DNA from: Schistosoma mansoni
Lineage: Eukaryota > Platyhelminthes > Trematoda > Strigeidida > Schistosomatidae
Reading direction: 5' to 3'
Assembly: GCF_000237925.1 (NCBI RefSeq)
Contig: NC_031495.1
Coordinates: forward strand, 60,013,115-60,077,114
Length of the DNA: 64,000 nt
Made by a program: the position numbers and the translations under genes. The notes below the pieces were generated by a model that saw only the letters and a list, made by a program, of their open reading frames with translations, was not told the origin of the DNA and did no database searches. How positions within the stretch are numbered: the first letter of the stretch is position 1; every line of letters begins with the position of its first letter. Below are positions 1-12,501 of the stretch, in pieces.

Positions 1-847
1 ATCTGCATGTCAGTTCTTTCTTCAAAGGATAACCCCGATAACATTTTTCTAATTCATATTTTCGTAATGGTTTTTGATATCATCAGATTTGTTATCGCCC
101 TTAGTTTGTTAACTGTCATCTGCCCCAAAGTCATTAGACGTTGTGCCTTTTTTCAGTTTTTGACTGCTACTCGAAATTTGAAATTACCCTGAAAATCCTA
201 TTTTTAGTGTGTTATGAATTTTAAAAGAGCAGGCCGTATGCCAATTTGTTGTTATTTTATGCCCGGCTTTTTATCATGTGATGTATCCACCAATCAACTC
301 CGCCTGTAGCTCTTCTATAGTTACCGCCGGTCCCAAGCCCATACAAAGGAGGAGGGTTGGGCATGGAGTTAGCCACCCCATAGGAAAAACTAACTCGCTA
401 AAAAACCGCTAACCCGAACAAATTATTCAAACCATTTAAACTCTGCCCTGGGAGATGGAGGAATAATTACGACGCCTCATGATGAAAGCCGAGATTTTTC
501 GGAAGTCACGAGGCCGAAGCCCCTCCTAACAACCAGAGCAACAATTCACATAGGCACATGGAATGTTCGATCAATGTGGGAGGACCAGTCGAATAGCTCT
601 GGAAATGAGGAGATACAACTTGACGGTTCTCGAAATTAGTGAAACCCACTGGACGCAAGCTGGACAACAAAGGTTAGGTAGGAGAGAGATGCTGCTGTAC
701 TCCAGTCACGAAGAGGAAAATGCTCCACATACTCAGGCAGTTGCTCTGATGCTGTCCAAAGAAGCACGAAATGCACTTATACGATGGGAATCTCACTGAT
801 CCACAATTATCAAAGCATCATTCAAAACAAAGAACGAGGGAATCACA

Positions 848-1228
848 ATGAATGTTATCCAATGTTATGCACCCACCAATGATAGGAACGACGACGATAA
901 AGATCAGTTCTACCCGAGACTGCAATCAATAATAGCTAAGTCCTCAAGAAAGAACCTCACAATCCTGATGGGAGATCTAAACGCTAAAGTCGGAGTGAAC
1001 AACACCGGATATGAAGATATAATTGGACGACATGGGCTAGGAGAGAGAAATAAAAATGGGGAGAGACTTGCAAATCTATGTGCATTTAACAAATCGGTTA
1101 TAGGCGGCACAGTATTTCCACACAAACACATACGCAAAGCTACATGGGTCTATCTCGCCGGATCATACCATAGAGAACCAGATATATCATATTTGCATCA
1201 ACAAAAAATGGAACAATGGAAAATATGA
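848..1228 (+). pseudogene. RTE endonuclease fragment
   Basis: This open stretch of the copy-1 LINE contains VIQCYAPTND, then ILMGDLNAKVG and GRHGLGERNKNGERLANLC. These are the middle motifs of an RTE-type apurinic/apyrimidinic endonuclease, including the catalytic D and N of GDLNAKVG. The N-terminal part (563-799, with ISETHW) is in another frame. In the intact family this enzyme nicks the target DNA to prime reverse transcription. The fragment has no independent start and is not expected to be expressed. Confidence 0.8.
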
Positions 1229-1539
1229 GAACAAGGAGAGGAGCTGACATAGTTTCAGATCACCACCTGGTTGTGGCTAAGATGAAACTAAAGCTAAAGA
1301 AAGACTGGACAACTGGATAAAACGGCATTACATGGGTTCAATACAGACTTCCTTCGAGATACTAACAAACTCAACGAATTCAAGATAACTCTCAACAACA
1401 GGTTCCAAGCTTTACAGGATCTACTGAAAGAACAAGAAACTACGATGGAGGACAACTGGAAAGGGATCAAAGAGCACTAACTTCAACGTGTCAGGAGCTG
1501 CTAGGTCGCAACAAGCATCACCATAAGGAATGGATCACT

Positions 1540-2475
1540 ATGAAAACCCTAGACAAGATTCAAGAGAGGAAGAACAAGAAGATAACAAATAACAACAGTC
1601 GAACACGAGCAGAAAAATTCAAGGCGCAAACAGAGTACTCAGAAGCAAACAGGCAAGTGAAGAGGAGCTTTAAAGCCGACAAGCAGAAATACATGGGAGA
1701 ACCAGAAACGAAGGCGGAAAAAGCTGTAAGAAAAGGAAATATAAAACAACTGTATGATACAAAGAAGAAACTAGCAAGAAGATACAGTGGACCGGAGAGA
1801 CCCGTCAAGGACAAAGAAGGAAAGACAATCATGGAGATTCAAGAACAGAGGAATATGTGGGTAGAATACTTCGAGGAACTACTGAATAGACCAGCCCCAT
1901 TGAATCCACCGGATATCGAGGCAGCACACACTGACCTTCCTATAGATGTCACTCCACCAACGATCGCAGAAGTCAAGATGGCCATCAGACAAATTAAGAG
2001 TGGGAAAGCAGCAGGACCTGACAATATACCAGCTGAAGCACTGAAGTCAGATATTGTAGTAACAGCAAACATGCTCCACTTTCTATTCAAGATTTGGGAG
2101 GAGGAACAAATGCCAACGAACTGGAAAGAAGGACACCTCATCAAGATATCAAAGAAAGGAGATCTGAGCAAATGTGAGAATTACAGAGGCATCGCACTGT
2201 TGTCAGTACCAGGAAAAGTTTTCAACAGAGTGTTGCTGAACCGGATGAAAGACGCAGTAGACGCCCAACATCAAGATCAACAGGCTGGATTCCATAAAGA
2301 TCGGTCGAGCACAGACCAAATTGCGACACTACGGATCCTCGTCGAACAATCAGTTGAGTGTAACTCGTCACTATACATCAACTCCATCGACTATGAGAAG
2401 ACGTTTGACAGGAGAACATTATGGAAACTTCTTCGACATTATGGAGTTCCTCAGAAGGTCGTCAACATTATCTGA
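1540..2475 (+). pseudogene. RTE reverse transcriptase fragment (311 codons)
   Basis: The first 140 residues are a basic, coiled linker. The reverse transcriptase then begins with IRQIKSGKAAGPDNIPAEAL, followed by WKEGHLIKISKKGD and CENYRGIALLSVPGKVFNRV. QQAGFHKDRSSTDQIATLR and the motif A region YINSIDYEKTFD, with its catalytic aspartate, come next. The frame stops at 2475, but the same frame continues beyond the stop with the conserved GVRQGCLLSPF, so a single stop separates two recognisable halves. The YADD motif is not reached because the element is cut off near 2683. Confidence 0.85.
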
Positions 2476-2683
2476 AACCCATATAACGGACTACAGTGCA
2501 AAGTCGTGCATGGAGGACAGCTGTCAGATGCATTTCCAGTAAGGACCGGAGTCAGACAAGGCTGTCTACTCTCCCCCTTCCTCTTTCTTCTGGTGATTGA
2601 CTGGATTATGAAGGCCTCGACATCTGAGGGGAAGCACGGAATACAATGAACATCTCAGAATCGATTTTGTCTAATTTTAGCAC

Positions 2684-3106
2684 TGTGCCAAAAACAATGA
2701 CGTTCGATCGGTATGAACAGTCTAGCGTCTTCATTGGTCCCTTGTCCGCCTAGCCCTTCCAATTGAGTCCAGAACACTAATTACAGCTTCTGCTATGCGA
2801 ATCATTTATTTCAAGCATACTCGATTTATATACCAGACAGACAGATCACATCACACCATAAAATAAAAAATATTTGTACAAGATCATGCCAAATGTGACT
2901 GTGAACGTGGGAGACAATAATCAATAAACTGAATATAATTTAGGGACGGTAAATCGTATAGGTCAAAATGAAGCTTATAATAAGATGAATATAGATATAC
3001 ACAATCTAATTATTCAATAGTTAAACAGTAAGAATATATATAGAATAATCGTCCAATAATAGGTCCCGGAAGTTACCCGTGCTTATGTCTTCACTAGGAT
3101 ATAACA
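2684..3106 (+). repeat. LTR-like dispersed repeat 1, copy a
   Basis: About 420 bp align by eye with 12502-12940 and with the reverse complement of 58821-59236. Shared landmarks are GAACAGTCTAG near the left end, a TATA-like TTTATATAC, CACACCATAAAATA, AAAATGAAGCTTATAATA and a GGATATAACA right end. The TGT...ACA ends and internal TATA suggest a solo LTR of an old retroelement. I see no convincing target-site duplication and no coding part. It adjoins the broken end of the RTE copy on its left. Confidence 0.5.
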
Positions 3107-3698
3107 GTATATGTTATTAACGTTGAAATGTTGTTGTGTCAGACGTCTGATCTCTTAAACCTCCCATTCATATTAGATGAATTCCGATCGTTCCGTAAAT
3201 ATAATTTATCACAAACCAACCAGAAACTCCAAACCACAATCGCTAACGCATGCCTAGTAATAATTTCTCAAATAAGATACAGGAGATAAACAGTGAATAC
3301 ATCTGCACTGTTCTCGTCAGTTTGGAAAATTATTTGAAGTCAAACCTTTAACCACTGATGTATTTTATATTTCAAGTCAACTATAAGAAAATTTTCTAGC
3401 CCGACCATAAAGTACTGGTCAGACATTGTCGTGGACATTTTCAAACATTTGAGAATATGTATGCAACTGTTTAGTAGTGATATATGGGAGAAAATTTCAT
3501 ACATGTTGTACCATATAATAATGATCAGAAAAAGTATCTAAGAGCCAAGATTAATAAAAGAAACAATGGAAAGCAGCTTAGTAAAACATGAGTAATTGCT
3601 ACTATCTGGATTCTTTCCAAAAGACTAGTGTCTAGAATCATTCTAGAAGGCGATTGTCCAATATCCATGACTAAATTTTCGGTTTATAAGATGGTACC
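3107..3698. other. Unassigned AT-rich spacer
   Basis: No coding frame or recognisable repeat was found between the LTR-like repeat and the next RTE 5' end. Confidence 0.4.
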
Positions 3699-5690
3699 TC
3701 CGCCTGTAGAGCTTCTAGGGTTACTGCACATCCCAAGAAAAGATACGGGTTGAATATGGGGTTAGCAACATAATCCCGCGGAAAATAACCATGCTATAAA
3801 AACGCTAAGCTGAATGAACAAATTCAACCAATTAAACCCTACATTGGGAGTTGAAGGAAGAATTATGATGCCTAACAGTGACAGATGAAATTCTTCAGAA
3901 GTTACCAGGTCGATGCACTTTCTCGGAATAAGTGGAACCCCTTGGACCCAAGATGGACGGAATACGATAGATTTGGGAGGTGCTCTGATGCTGTCCAAAG
4001 AAAAGCGTAAATCACTTATACGATGGGAATCTCACGGATCCAGCATCATCAAAACAAAGAAAAAGGGAATCACGATAAATGTTATGAACCCATCAACGAT
4101 AGCAACGACGACGATAAAGATCAATTTTGTGAGAGGCTGTAATAGGTCATAAAGAAGTGCTCAGGAAACAACCAGACCATCCTGATGGGTACCAGGAAAA
4201 GTTTTCAACAGAGTGCTGCTCAACCGGATGAAAGATTCAGTAGACGCCCAACTTCGAGATCAACATCAGCATTCCGCAAGAATCGTTCGTGCACAGACTG
4301 AATCGGGACAATGCAAATCATTGCTGAACAATTAATTGAATGGAACTCATTACTATACATCAACTTCCATGACTACGAAAAAGCATTCGACAATGTGGAT
4401 AGGAGGAATTTATGGAAACTTCTTCGACACTAGAGTGAATAACTGGGAAAATCGTCAATATCATACGGCATTCATACAACGTATTACACTTCAGTGTCCT
4501 GTATAGAGGACAGATGACAGACACATCTGAAATGAGGATCGGTGTCATACAAAGCTGCTTTTTCCTTCTTCTGGTGGTTGACTGGATTATGAAGACCTCT
4601 ACACCTAAGGGAAAGCACGGAATCAACTAGACGATTTTGACTTCACAAATCATTTGGCCCTTCTCACTCATACACACCAACGAATCCGGATGAAGACAAC
4701 CACTGTAGCAGAAGCCTCTGAATCAGTAGGCTTCAACATAAACAAACGAAAAACCAACATCCCCAAATACAACATAGAGAACTCCAAACCAATCACACTT
4801 GATGGAGAAACTCCTCTGAAACAGGTGGAAACTTTCACTTACCTATCTGCACAACATCATCGATGAACAAGGAAGATCCGATACAGACGTAAGGACAAGC
4901 ATTAGCAAAGCAACAACAACATTCCTACAATTGAAGAACATATGGAACTCAAAATAACTGTCTGCAAGCCAACATCAATATCATAATCCTCAATACGAAC
5001 GACAAGACAGTCAGTTCTATTGTATAGAGCCGACACTTCAAGAACTATTACAACCATCATCAAAATGGTGCAAGTATTTCTAAACAATTGTCTATGTAAG
5101 ATATTGGATGTCTGTTGATCGGATAACATCAGCAACAAACTACTGTGGGACAGAAGAAACCAGCTTCCATCTGAAGAGGAAATTGAGAAAGGACGTTGGA
5201 TATGAATAAAACATACATTGTGGAAATCACCAAACTGCATAACCATGGGAGCATCAACTTGACATTCTGAATGGAAACTGAGAAGAGGAATACCATAAAA
5301 CACACTGCATTGGGAATTGGAAGCAGAGATTGAAAGGATGAATAGTAATTGAAAAGGACTGTCGGGGACAGTGTTAGATTGTGAATGGTTTTGAGTTGTC
5401 GATGCTCCCTCAAGAGGGATAATAGGTTTTCATATAATAAATAATCTTTAATGAGATACTGATAGTGAAGGAACTTAATGAATTTGTAAGGTGATGGTTA
5501 GATTTAGCCTACAGGAAACCTTGGGTGTGGATTTTGTGATATTCGGCACACTGCGTCAGGAATTGGATACAGTCATGAAAATGATGAATAGGAACGGAAA
5601 ATAAGTGGAAAGGATTATCCAGGACTGAGTTGCATGGAGAATACTGGTGGACGGCCTATACTCCTTCACGAAGAGTAACTGGTGTAATTA
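3699..5690 (+). mobile_element. RTE-clade LINE (SR2-like), copy 2, internally deleted
   Basis: Both ends are present: the TCCGCCTGTAG 5' motif at 3699 and a degenerate 3' tail at about 5660-5690 (GAAGAGTAACTGGTGTAA). The centre is missing. Near 4187 the endonuclease text ATCCTGATGGG jumps directly into the reverse-transcriptase text TACCAGGAAAAGTTTTC, removing roughly 1.2 kb relative to copy 1. Later fragments include the YINFHDYEKAFDNVD equivalent near 4355-4395, VDWIMK near 4580 and SVGFNINKRKTN near 4727. Many stops and shifts show it is old. Confidence 0.8.
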
Positions 5691-5808
5691 AGTGAGCTAT
5701 TAGGTGTTATGTTGTCACTTTTTTTGTATCGCATAACATGAATGCACAATTTTTATTATCTATCTAAAAGTAACAACTAATTGTGTCACATGATATATTT
5801 TCGGCTTC

Positions 5809-5812
<4 letters not shown>

Positions 5813-5855
<43 letters not shown>
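5813..5855. repeat. (TA)n microsatellite
   Basis: An almost pure AT dinucleotide run of about 43 bases directly follows the RTE copy. Confidence 0.95.
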
Positions 5856-5859
<4 letters not shown>

Positions 5860-8329
5860 GCTGACTAACTGATATATGTGTACATACTACGTAATGGTGT
5901 CATACTGGCTAAATTAATTAGAAGAATTAGAGACATTGAAGAAATAAATAATGTTGTTCCCCTTATCATTAAGACATTACTCATTTACAAGTTGAATAAC
6001 ATTAGCTACTGGTAGTGGTTTATGTACCCAATAATAATCAATGTTAATAATAATAAATCAGCAACAACAGCTGACTTCAATAAAAGAAAATATTAAATAC
6101 ATATATTCAGGGCATTATTAGTATAAACTAAATGATTTGCTAAAAAAGTAAATGAACAATGAGAAAAATAAAAAAATTCTGGCATTACGTAAACAATCCT
6201 AAAAAAGAAAATATAGTCGTTGGACATGATTAACAAAATAAAGGCTTGCCGTAATTAAAATGTTCGAAAAACAAAAAGAAAATTAGATAAAAAGAATAAT
6301 TTTACATAATAAATAACGAAATAAACAACAGGTAAACGGTTATTTATAAAATACAATGGCACTTAATTAATGATAATGTTTCAGGCACAATTAAATTAGA
6401 TGGAAGACGTAAGAATAGAGCAAGGGATAGAATAATTACTCTGTTGGTAAAAACTTTGAAATTATTGTCTTAATTCTAATGGAAACTAGATAAATACATC
6501 ATTTGTAATAGTCTATCATTTAGTGTAACTTGTATGTGTATATTCAAGTGTGTACTCGTTAACGAATCATAAGCAAAGAGAGAGAAAATTAAAAAAAAAA
6601 ACAGCATGCTAACAGTGATAGCATGGAGGAGGGTTAGATGAGGCTTAAACTGGAAATAAAACTTCATCATGAAGGAACTGAAAAATCGACTGCATTAAAA
6701 AAAAAACGAATTTCATGGTAAAGGACAAGTTACATGGACGAAATTTGTTGGGAAATGACCTTCTTGTCCATTTAGCTCACCCAAATACCAGTTATCATCA
6801 ATCTGAATTTTTTTTTAGGAAAAAAAAGAAATGAACGTACATAATGAAGAACAGTTGAGGACAAAGTAACAGTAAAGTACAAGGCGACGCCAAGTCTTGG
6901 GTCTAGAAGTTATTTTATATGATACAGAGAATTTAATAGAATAATTAATTTTTGAAATGAAGTGAAATGTACTATTACTGATCGATCTGTGTGTTATTTT
7001 TAAACATTATCTCCGATGTTTACTTTATGCTTTGTACTATACTATGTATTCCGTAATATGACACAATTTGTGATTATTCTTAAATCTAGAATATTATGTT
7101 AAAAACAGCTTTTATTCCTTTCACTGAAATACATTGAATCGATCTCTCCAACTTTTCGTTATTTTGTATATGATACTCATTTGAATTTTGTTTGCTTCAT
7201 TGACATAAACACATAGTGTTAGTCGATTAACTGTACACAAATGTATAATGCTGTAGTCTTAGAAAGATTTCGTAGTTTGGCCTTAAGGTTTAAATGAGTA
7301 ACTTACTTGTCGGATTATATTCTTAGCAGGGAATATATAATTAGCTTATCTAATTTAGCTGGAAAAAATCAACTGAGTTTCGAACCCTATAGAAAACCTT
7401 TCTAAGAAAATAAGAGAGGGAACTTCTTTAAATCAGAATTCACACAGAATCCGGTTGGTGAAGTTCTCCAATCAGCAAGATATTTCTTAAATACTGACAT
7501 CAATAAATATTATACCTTACACATTGTTGTTAAACCAATTTCGTTAACTTCAGATTGGTATATGAACACAGGATGTTAGTCGAATAGAGTACAGATTTAA
7601 AAAACCAAACAAGCTAGACTAGCCATTTTAATTAACGTATAAAAAAGAGTTGTACGTTTGAAAACTACTACACAGAAGAATACATTTAACTCAGTAACAA
7701 AACACAAGTTCTTAGATTATCTTCTTAATGAATAAACCTTCAAGATTTCATAAAACTTCATACAGTGAAAATGAACAGTTGTATATCTGCAACCAGTGAT
7801 TCGAAGTCAAATGCTTGAACTATCAAATCTAATCTTCAGAATAACAAGAACACCACTAGAAGAAAATCAATACTTACACATGTTAAGTGCACAAATAAAT
7901 ATTGAGGTATTACAAAATGACATTTTATTAAAAAAGGAAATTAGTTAGTTACCATAAATAAAATAAAATAACATTTGAAAGGCATACCTGTTCAATTAAG
8001 TTAATCGAATCGCCCTTACAAAAAGATAGTTCAAAAGGACTTTCAGCGTTGAAATCATACAAGGCAACACATTGAGGTGTTCTGTTTGAATGATCTATAT
8101 TAAGTTAGATGGGAAGGGGAGCAAACAAAAAAGATACACGATGAAAAAACTAAGATAATCTAGTTAGCTAAAAATGAACTAATCATGTATTATACATTCT
8201 AAGGAAAACAATTTCTTCAAAAGAGAACATTTTCAGAGTCGTTTACATTTTACTTAGGAAGCAACTTAGTTTACCAGTGGTATATTCAATGAAATGATGG
8301 CTAATTCCTACAACTCAACGTAAACGAGG
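5856..8329. other. AT-rich non-coding stretch
   Basis: About 2.5 kb of low-complexity AT-rich sequence with only short open frames and no recognised domain. I see nothing else to annotate in it. Confidence 0.5.
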
Positions 8330-8520
8330 TCAGTTTAATTTTCAGTAGTTTAGTGTTAACATCACAGACTGTAAAACTAAGTGATACGGGTTTGAACCTC
8401 ACAACGAGGATCAGTTCTCTTAAGACTATAGGTATGCCTTATTGACAAGTGTCAATCAGCTCGAAACCTACGTCCAAGGTTTTCTAGCAGTTATTTTTAA
8501 CCACCCCATATTAGAATATT
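8330..8520 (+). mobile_element. Diverged tRNA-headed SINE
   Basis: A tRNA-like head has an A-box-like CAGTAGTTTAGTG near 8341 and a B-box-like GGTTTGAACCTC near 8390. About 70 bases later comes CTCGAAACCTACGTCCAAGG, which resembles the 3' half of the hammerhead in the SINE family described at 9040. Divergence is high and the catalytic core is not intact. The call rests on the order of these boxes. Confidence 0.45.
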
Positions 8521-8925
8521 ACGTAAAAAAGTGTGCTAATCAAGCAAAAACATACCATCGTATTTTGGCTTCATTTGGAAATTTGCAGAATCGTGATATA
8601 ATGAAGGTATATCTGGTAAAGCATTATTTGAACTAATAGGATATGGAGTTTGTCGTCTTGCATGATCACGCCTGAAAAAAGAAACACATCTGCAGTACAC
8701 TAATGACATATTTAGGATTTGGTAAATAAAGAGCTGAATACCTGAAAATCACCAGTATTGTAATCTATTAAATTCTCAATTTGAAAAAAATTCTGTTGAA
8801 AGGGAAAGCATTTTCCTTTCAATAAATCTGTTTGTAGTTATATTACTTCTTTAAAAAATACTGCTGAAGAACAAGACGAGTAGTTGGAGATACTAGTATG
8901 CTTTAAACATCATCCTTGGTGGTCT

Positions 8926-9005
8926 AGCTTCAATTGACTCATGATTTCAACTATAAAAATTACTAAAATCTCCACAAAAAACCGCTTCTGATAATAAACA
9001 TATGC
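8926..9005 (+). mobile_element. SINE 3' tail fragment
   Basis: TGGTGGTCTAGCTTCAATTG, then ACTCATGATTTCAACTATAA and an A-rich end, match the tail of the SINE at 9040-9400 and the reversed copy at 56476. No head is present upstream, so this is a 5'-truncated tail lying about 390 bp before a second, fuller copy in the same orientation. Confidence 0.65.
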
Positions 9006-9039
9006 TCACTAATGACTGGCTTTAAGAGATATTTCCTGG

Positions 9040-9400
9040 AGTTCTAGTGAGAAGCCGTAACAAGTGGAGTTTAACCAGGTCTGTTGTGAGATAGTAACTC
9101 GCTGAAGACAGTGGTGGACGGTTGCTCGATTTTGTGGATTGGTTGAAATTAGACATTAACACCGTTGGATGCCGACTCAGTGGTCTAGTGGTTACGTGCT
9201 CGTGAGCGAGACTGGTAGGTCTTGGGTTTGAATCTCGCGAGGCGGGATCGTGGATGCGCACTGCTGCGAAGTCCAATAATAGATTGAAACGGCCGTTCAG
9301 TGCTTCCAGGTTTTCCATGGTGGTCTAGCTTTAATTGACTAATGAAATCAACTACAAAATTACTAGAATATCCACAAAAAACCCTTCTGATAATCAACAT
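9040..9400 (+). mobile_element. tRNA-headed SINE with decayed hammerhead
   Basis: The element has a tRNA-like Pol III promoter: an A box in CAGTGGTCTAGTGGTTA near 9178, close to a tRNA-Glu A-box region, and a B box GGTTTGAATCTC near 9225. It continues with a hammerhead-like block at 9258-9305 (CACTGCTGCGAAGTCC, then GAAACGGCCGTTCAGTG) and ends in the TGGTCTAGCTTTAATTG tail. Compared with the copy at 56525, the 5' core is disrupted and stem II no longer pairs, so self-cleavage is unlikely. Related copies lie at 10985, 14221, 46020, 48604, 56476 and 61550. Confidence 0.7.
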
Positions 9401-9599
9401 TCTTCTGTCAACAAATTAGACTTATTTATTCCGTAGTTTACTCATAGTCATTACACTATAGACATTAATTTTATGCTGGTTTAATTCAAAACAATTTGCA
9501 GATTGTAGGTGATCGTAATAATTAAATAAATTAACTTTATAAATAATAAAATGTCGAAAATAAGTACAATCAACTGATGTTTATAAAACACTATATAAT

Positions 9600-10130
9600 A
9601 ATGTTGAAAAGCCACCCAAATGCCCCGGTACAACTGAAGGTGAAGAGTCAGCTCTCCCTTTCGAAATGTCCTCATATGGCCAAGCATAAGTCCTTCTTAT
9701 TGTCTTCACGGGGCGGGGATGTTTACAAAATTGAAAGGGCGAAAAGCGGATGTCTGGGGCTTAAACCAGGTTGGTAAATACGGAAATTTCATCCACAGGA
9801 GTCGGAAAAACCTCATTTCAAACCATGGTGTACATGGGCTCCACAATCCAAAGTAAGAAATGGAGTATGAACCTATTCTTAGTCACCGACTACCATGGAA
9901 CCTCACCTCTCAACGTTACTCCATTGCCTTATAGATGAGATCTTTAAGTCAAAGGGTCAGAGAGTAGCTCCATAGAAAAAAACCACCTACTTCGGTTTAC
10001 GCACCCGGATAGTATCTCAGCCTACAAACAAATTGAATGATAATTATTTTGTGTGACGCATATATATTTTGGTGCCCATTTGTACCAATGTTTATAAGTT
10101 TAGACAAATGTTTAAATAAAAAAAATATGG
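9600..10130 (+). repeat. Non-coding dispersed repeat C, copy 1
   Basis: About 530 bp align almost end to end with 52640-53208 in the same orientation. Shared blocks include TGTTTACAAAATTGA, CATGGGCTCCA, GTATGAACC, AAACCACCT, a CACCCGG(A/G)(T/C)AGTAT block, GTGACGCATATATAT and a 3' end of TTGTACCAATGTTTAT followed by AAATAAA. There is no conserved reading frame. The A-rich 3' end suggests copying by a retroelement enzyme, but I do not recognise the family. Confidence 0.7.
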
Positions 10131-10182
10131 AAACTATATCTAGGCAACCAAATATTGGATTAAAATTAAATTTGAACGGTTA

Positions 10183-10465
10183 TTAGGTCTTGAGTGCAGT
10201 TAAAGGTGTGAAAACGATCATCACTTCCCGGTTGCCCAGACAGTGGGAGGGTTCTTCTAGAGGTATAGTTGGTCTTAGTGACCTGAGAGCGTCACCGCAC
10301 CGCTCAAGGGACAACTGCTTGAGGTCGGTTACACACAACCTTTTTGTGGGTAATTTTTGTGTTAACTCCGTACTTGTTGGGACCTTACCAACGGAGACGG
10401 AAATCTGTGGGATAAGACGAAGTGTACATTTTTGAAGTCGACCTTTTCTAACCCCACCCTTCCTT
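10183..10465. other. GC-richer unclassified block
   Basis: This block is less AT-rich than its surroundings and contains several CpG pairs (AGCGTCACCGCACCGCTC). It ends in a pyrimidine-rich run just before an LTR-like fragment. It probably belongs to a mobile element that I cannot name. Confidence 0.35.
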
Positions 10466-10550
10466 CTATCAGATTTTAGTGAGATAATCTGTAATTTTCG
10501 TGTTAAGTACATTCGATTGTCCCTACTCGTGTTCTCATTCACTACAGTAG
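10466..10550 (+). repeat. LTR-like repeat 2, partial copy
   Basis: TTTTAGTGAGATAATCTGTA, then a CATTCGATTGTCCC block and TTCACTACA, match the last third of the repeat at 13480-13773. The first two thirds are absent. Confidence 0.55.
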
Positions 10551-10984
10551 GATATCGAAGAACGATTGTTCCAACTAGTACAGCTCGATCGGTTAATCAC
10601 GATAGCCAAGCCCGACCATCACATCAGGGTAGCAGCAACGGTCGGGTTTACGGTTAGTAAGTACTATTTAGATCAAGTAAAATAGTATAGATGTAGCTGT
10701 CTACAATAAATAAACTGTAAATTATGAACTATAATATAAAGTTAAATAATATCTTCAAAGCAATATACGATGTTATTTAACCTTTATTTCAGAACCAAGT
10801 ATACATTGAAATAAAAGTAAACAATATTGAACTATTACTTGGCTGTCTAGACTAACAAATCAGTTCAGTTTCCGACAAGTAGCCAAATGTCATATAATCA
10901 AACTGTGAAATTCAACAACTTCCCCAAACCCCCTATACCGAATAGTTACCATGTGCCCACTGGTGAATAATTTCCAAGGGCAGC

Positions 10985-11290
10985 TACAGGAGTTAGAGCA
11001 AAAATTTGTGACCAGTGGAGTTCAGGCATGTTGGATGTGAGGTAGTTAACCACCACTGACATTGGAAGACAGCTGCAAAATATCGTGGATTGATTCAAAT
11101 TAAACAAGTGAGCCAGTGAACGCTGGCTAGGAGTTTGAGAAGTTAGGCGCTCCTCACGAACCCTGAAGGTCCTGGGTGAGGACTGATGAGAATCCCCGTT
11201 TTAAAACAAAATAGCTGTCCAGTACTTTTTTGGCTCTAATGATTATCTAAGATCAGTCCATGATGTAAAATATGGAATTTTCCAACCTCT
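10985..11290 (+). mobile_element. Diverged tRNA-headed SINE
   Basis: The order of blocks follows the SINE at 9040: GTGGATTGATTCAAATTA, a decayed head, CTGATGAG at 11183, then GTCCAGTAC and a tail resembling the 3' end of that family. CTGATGAG fits the hammerhead 5' core, but the paired GAAA segment and stem II are not convincing. It is an old copy, assigned by block order. Confidence 0.45.
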
Positions 11291-12501
11291 ACAATAATAA
11301 GTGAAATGCAAATAGAATTGACTGAATCAGGATTTAAATGTTTTAGGAATAGTAGACTCAGATCCCAAGTAATAAATAAGACCAGCAAATAGAATACATG
11401 AAAATCTGTTTGGTTATTTATCTTATAGTACACAATAATTTAGGGTTGGACATCAAAAAACGATTGCTTTAGAAATCAGTGCTTGGAGAAAAAGGTAGCT
11501 ACAAAGCAACAATGAATGTACACATTATGTAGTTGTTATGATAAAGGCAACAGCCAAAGAAAATTTACATTTATGAAGCATGTAAAATATCAAATGATCT
11601 AAATCGGTGCATCTCCATCGAATAGGATCAACATAATAAATATGTAGATAGAAGAATCTATAGACAAAATATCAACACCTGAACCGTCATAAAGAAAATG
11701 TTACCACTATAAGTAAACTTGTGAAAAAACTGATTGGAAAAAAGCATTTAAGAATTTTCAAACACCACTTAACGAAATCACTTCGAATTACATAATTTGT
11801 TAAATATTTGGTATATTCAGCACGTTCTTTGAAGAGTTATTCAGTCTAGAGCTAACCGAATACGTGAAAACAAGAGTAAGGATGTTAAGATGAAAAAAGG
11901 ATTATTTGTTGAAGTTAATGGAAGGTGATTTTAAACATATGGAGTAAAACATAAGTCTGAAAACAGATTCTATTCAAACTTCACCAGTAGTCCTTGAACA
12001 GAGAGCCTGTACATGGTTATCGCCATTCATATCCAACGTAAAACCAGGCATATATGTGCATCGTTCAAAGATGTCATACCACAAATCCCAGAGTGGCAAA
12101 ATTAGCAACAATATCAGTAGTATTAGAAAAGATTAGGTGCAATACAAGTAAAAAAAGATATAAAATTTCAGGACTCAGGTTTTAAAAGGAGATAAAAAGT
12201 GAACGAACCTGTGTCAATGAGAACGATTCTGAGCTGCGTTACCCAAAGTCCCTAGTTACTGGTTATAATAATCAAGTGAACCCAAACCAGGCAATCTACA
12301 CCTATTACAATGGTTCAGTTTAATTCACAATGGCTTTACGAAAGGTTAATGTATTTCTTTCGTACGCACTCTTTGATGACAGACAATGCCACAGGCCTAT
12401 CGATTAACGGAACCGAATACAGCCTTAAGGTAAAAAAATGTTATTACTTATGCCCCTATCAATATATGACGTGACGATACTGCCAATTAGAGAACAGTGA
12501 A
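11291..12501. other. AT-rich non-coding stretch
   Basis: No coding sequence or recognised repeat was found here. Confidence 0.45.

Larger units (their letters stand above)
298..2683 (+). mobile_element. RTE-clade LINE (SR2-like), copy 1, 3' truncated
   Basis: The copy begins with the 5' motif CTCCGCCTGTAG, which also opens the copies at 3699 and, reversed, at 55545. It then runs through an apurinic endonuclease region and most of a reverse transcriptase. Endonuclease motifs are GTWNVRSM near 554, EISETHW near 636 and GDLNAKVG near 970. The reverse transcriptase breaks off after GVRQGCLLSPFLFLL and WIMK near 2610, before the YADD box, and an LTR-like repeat follows directly. A frameshift near 575-590 and stops near 798, 1228 and 2475 make it non-functional. 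The match to RTE elements is by recognition of these motifs. Confidence 0.88.
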
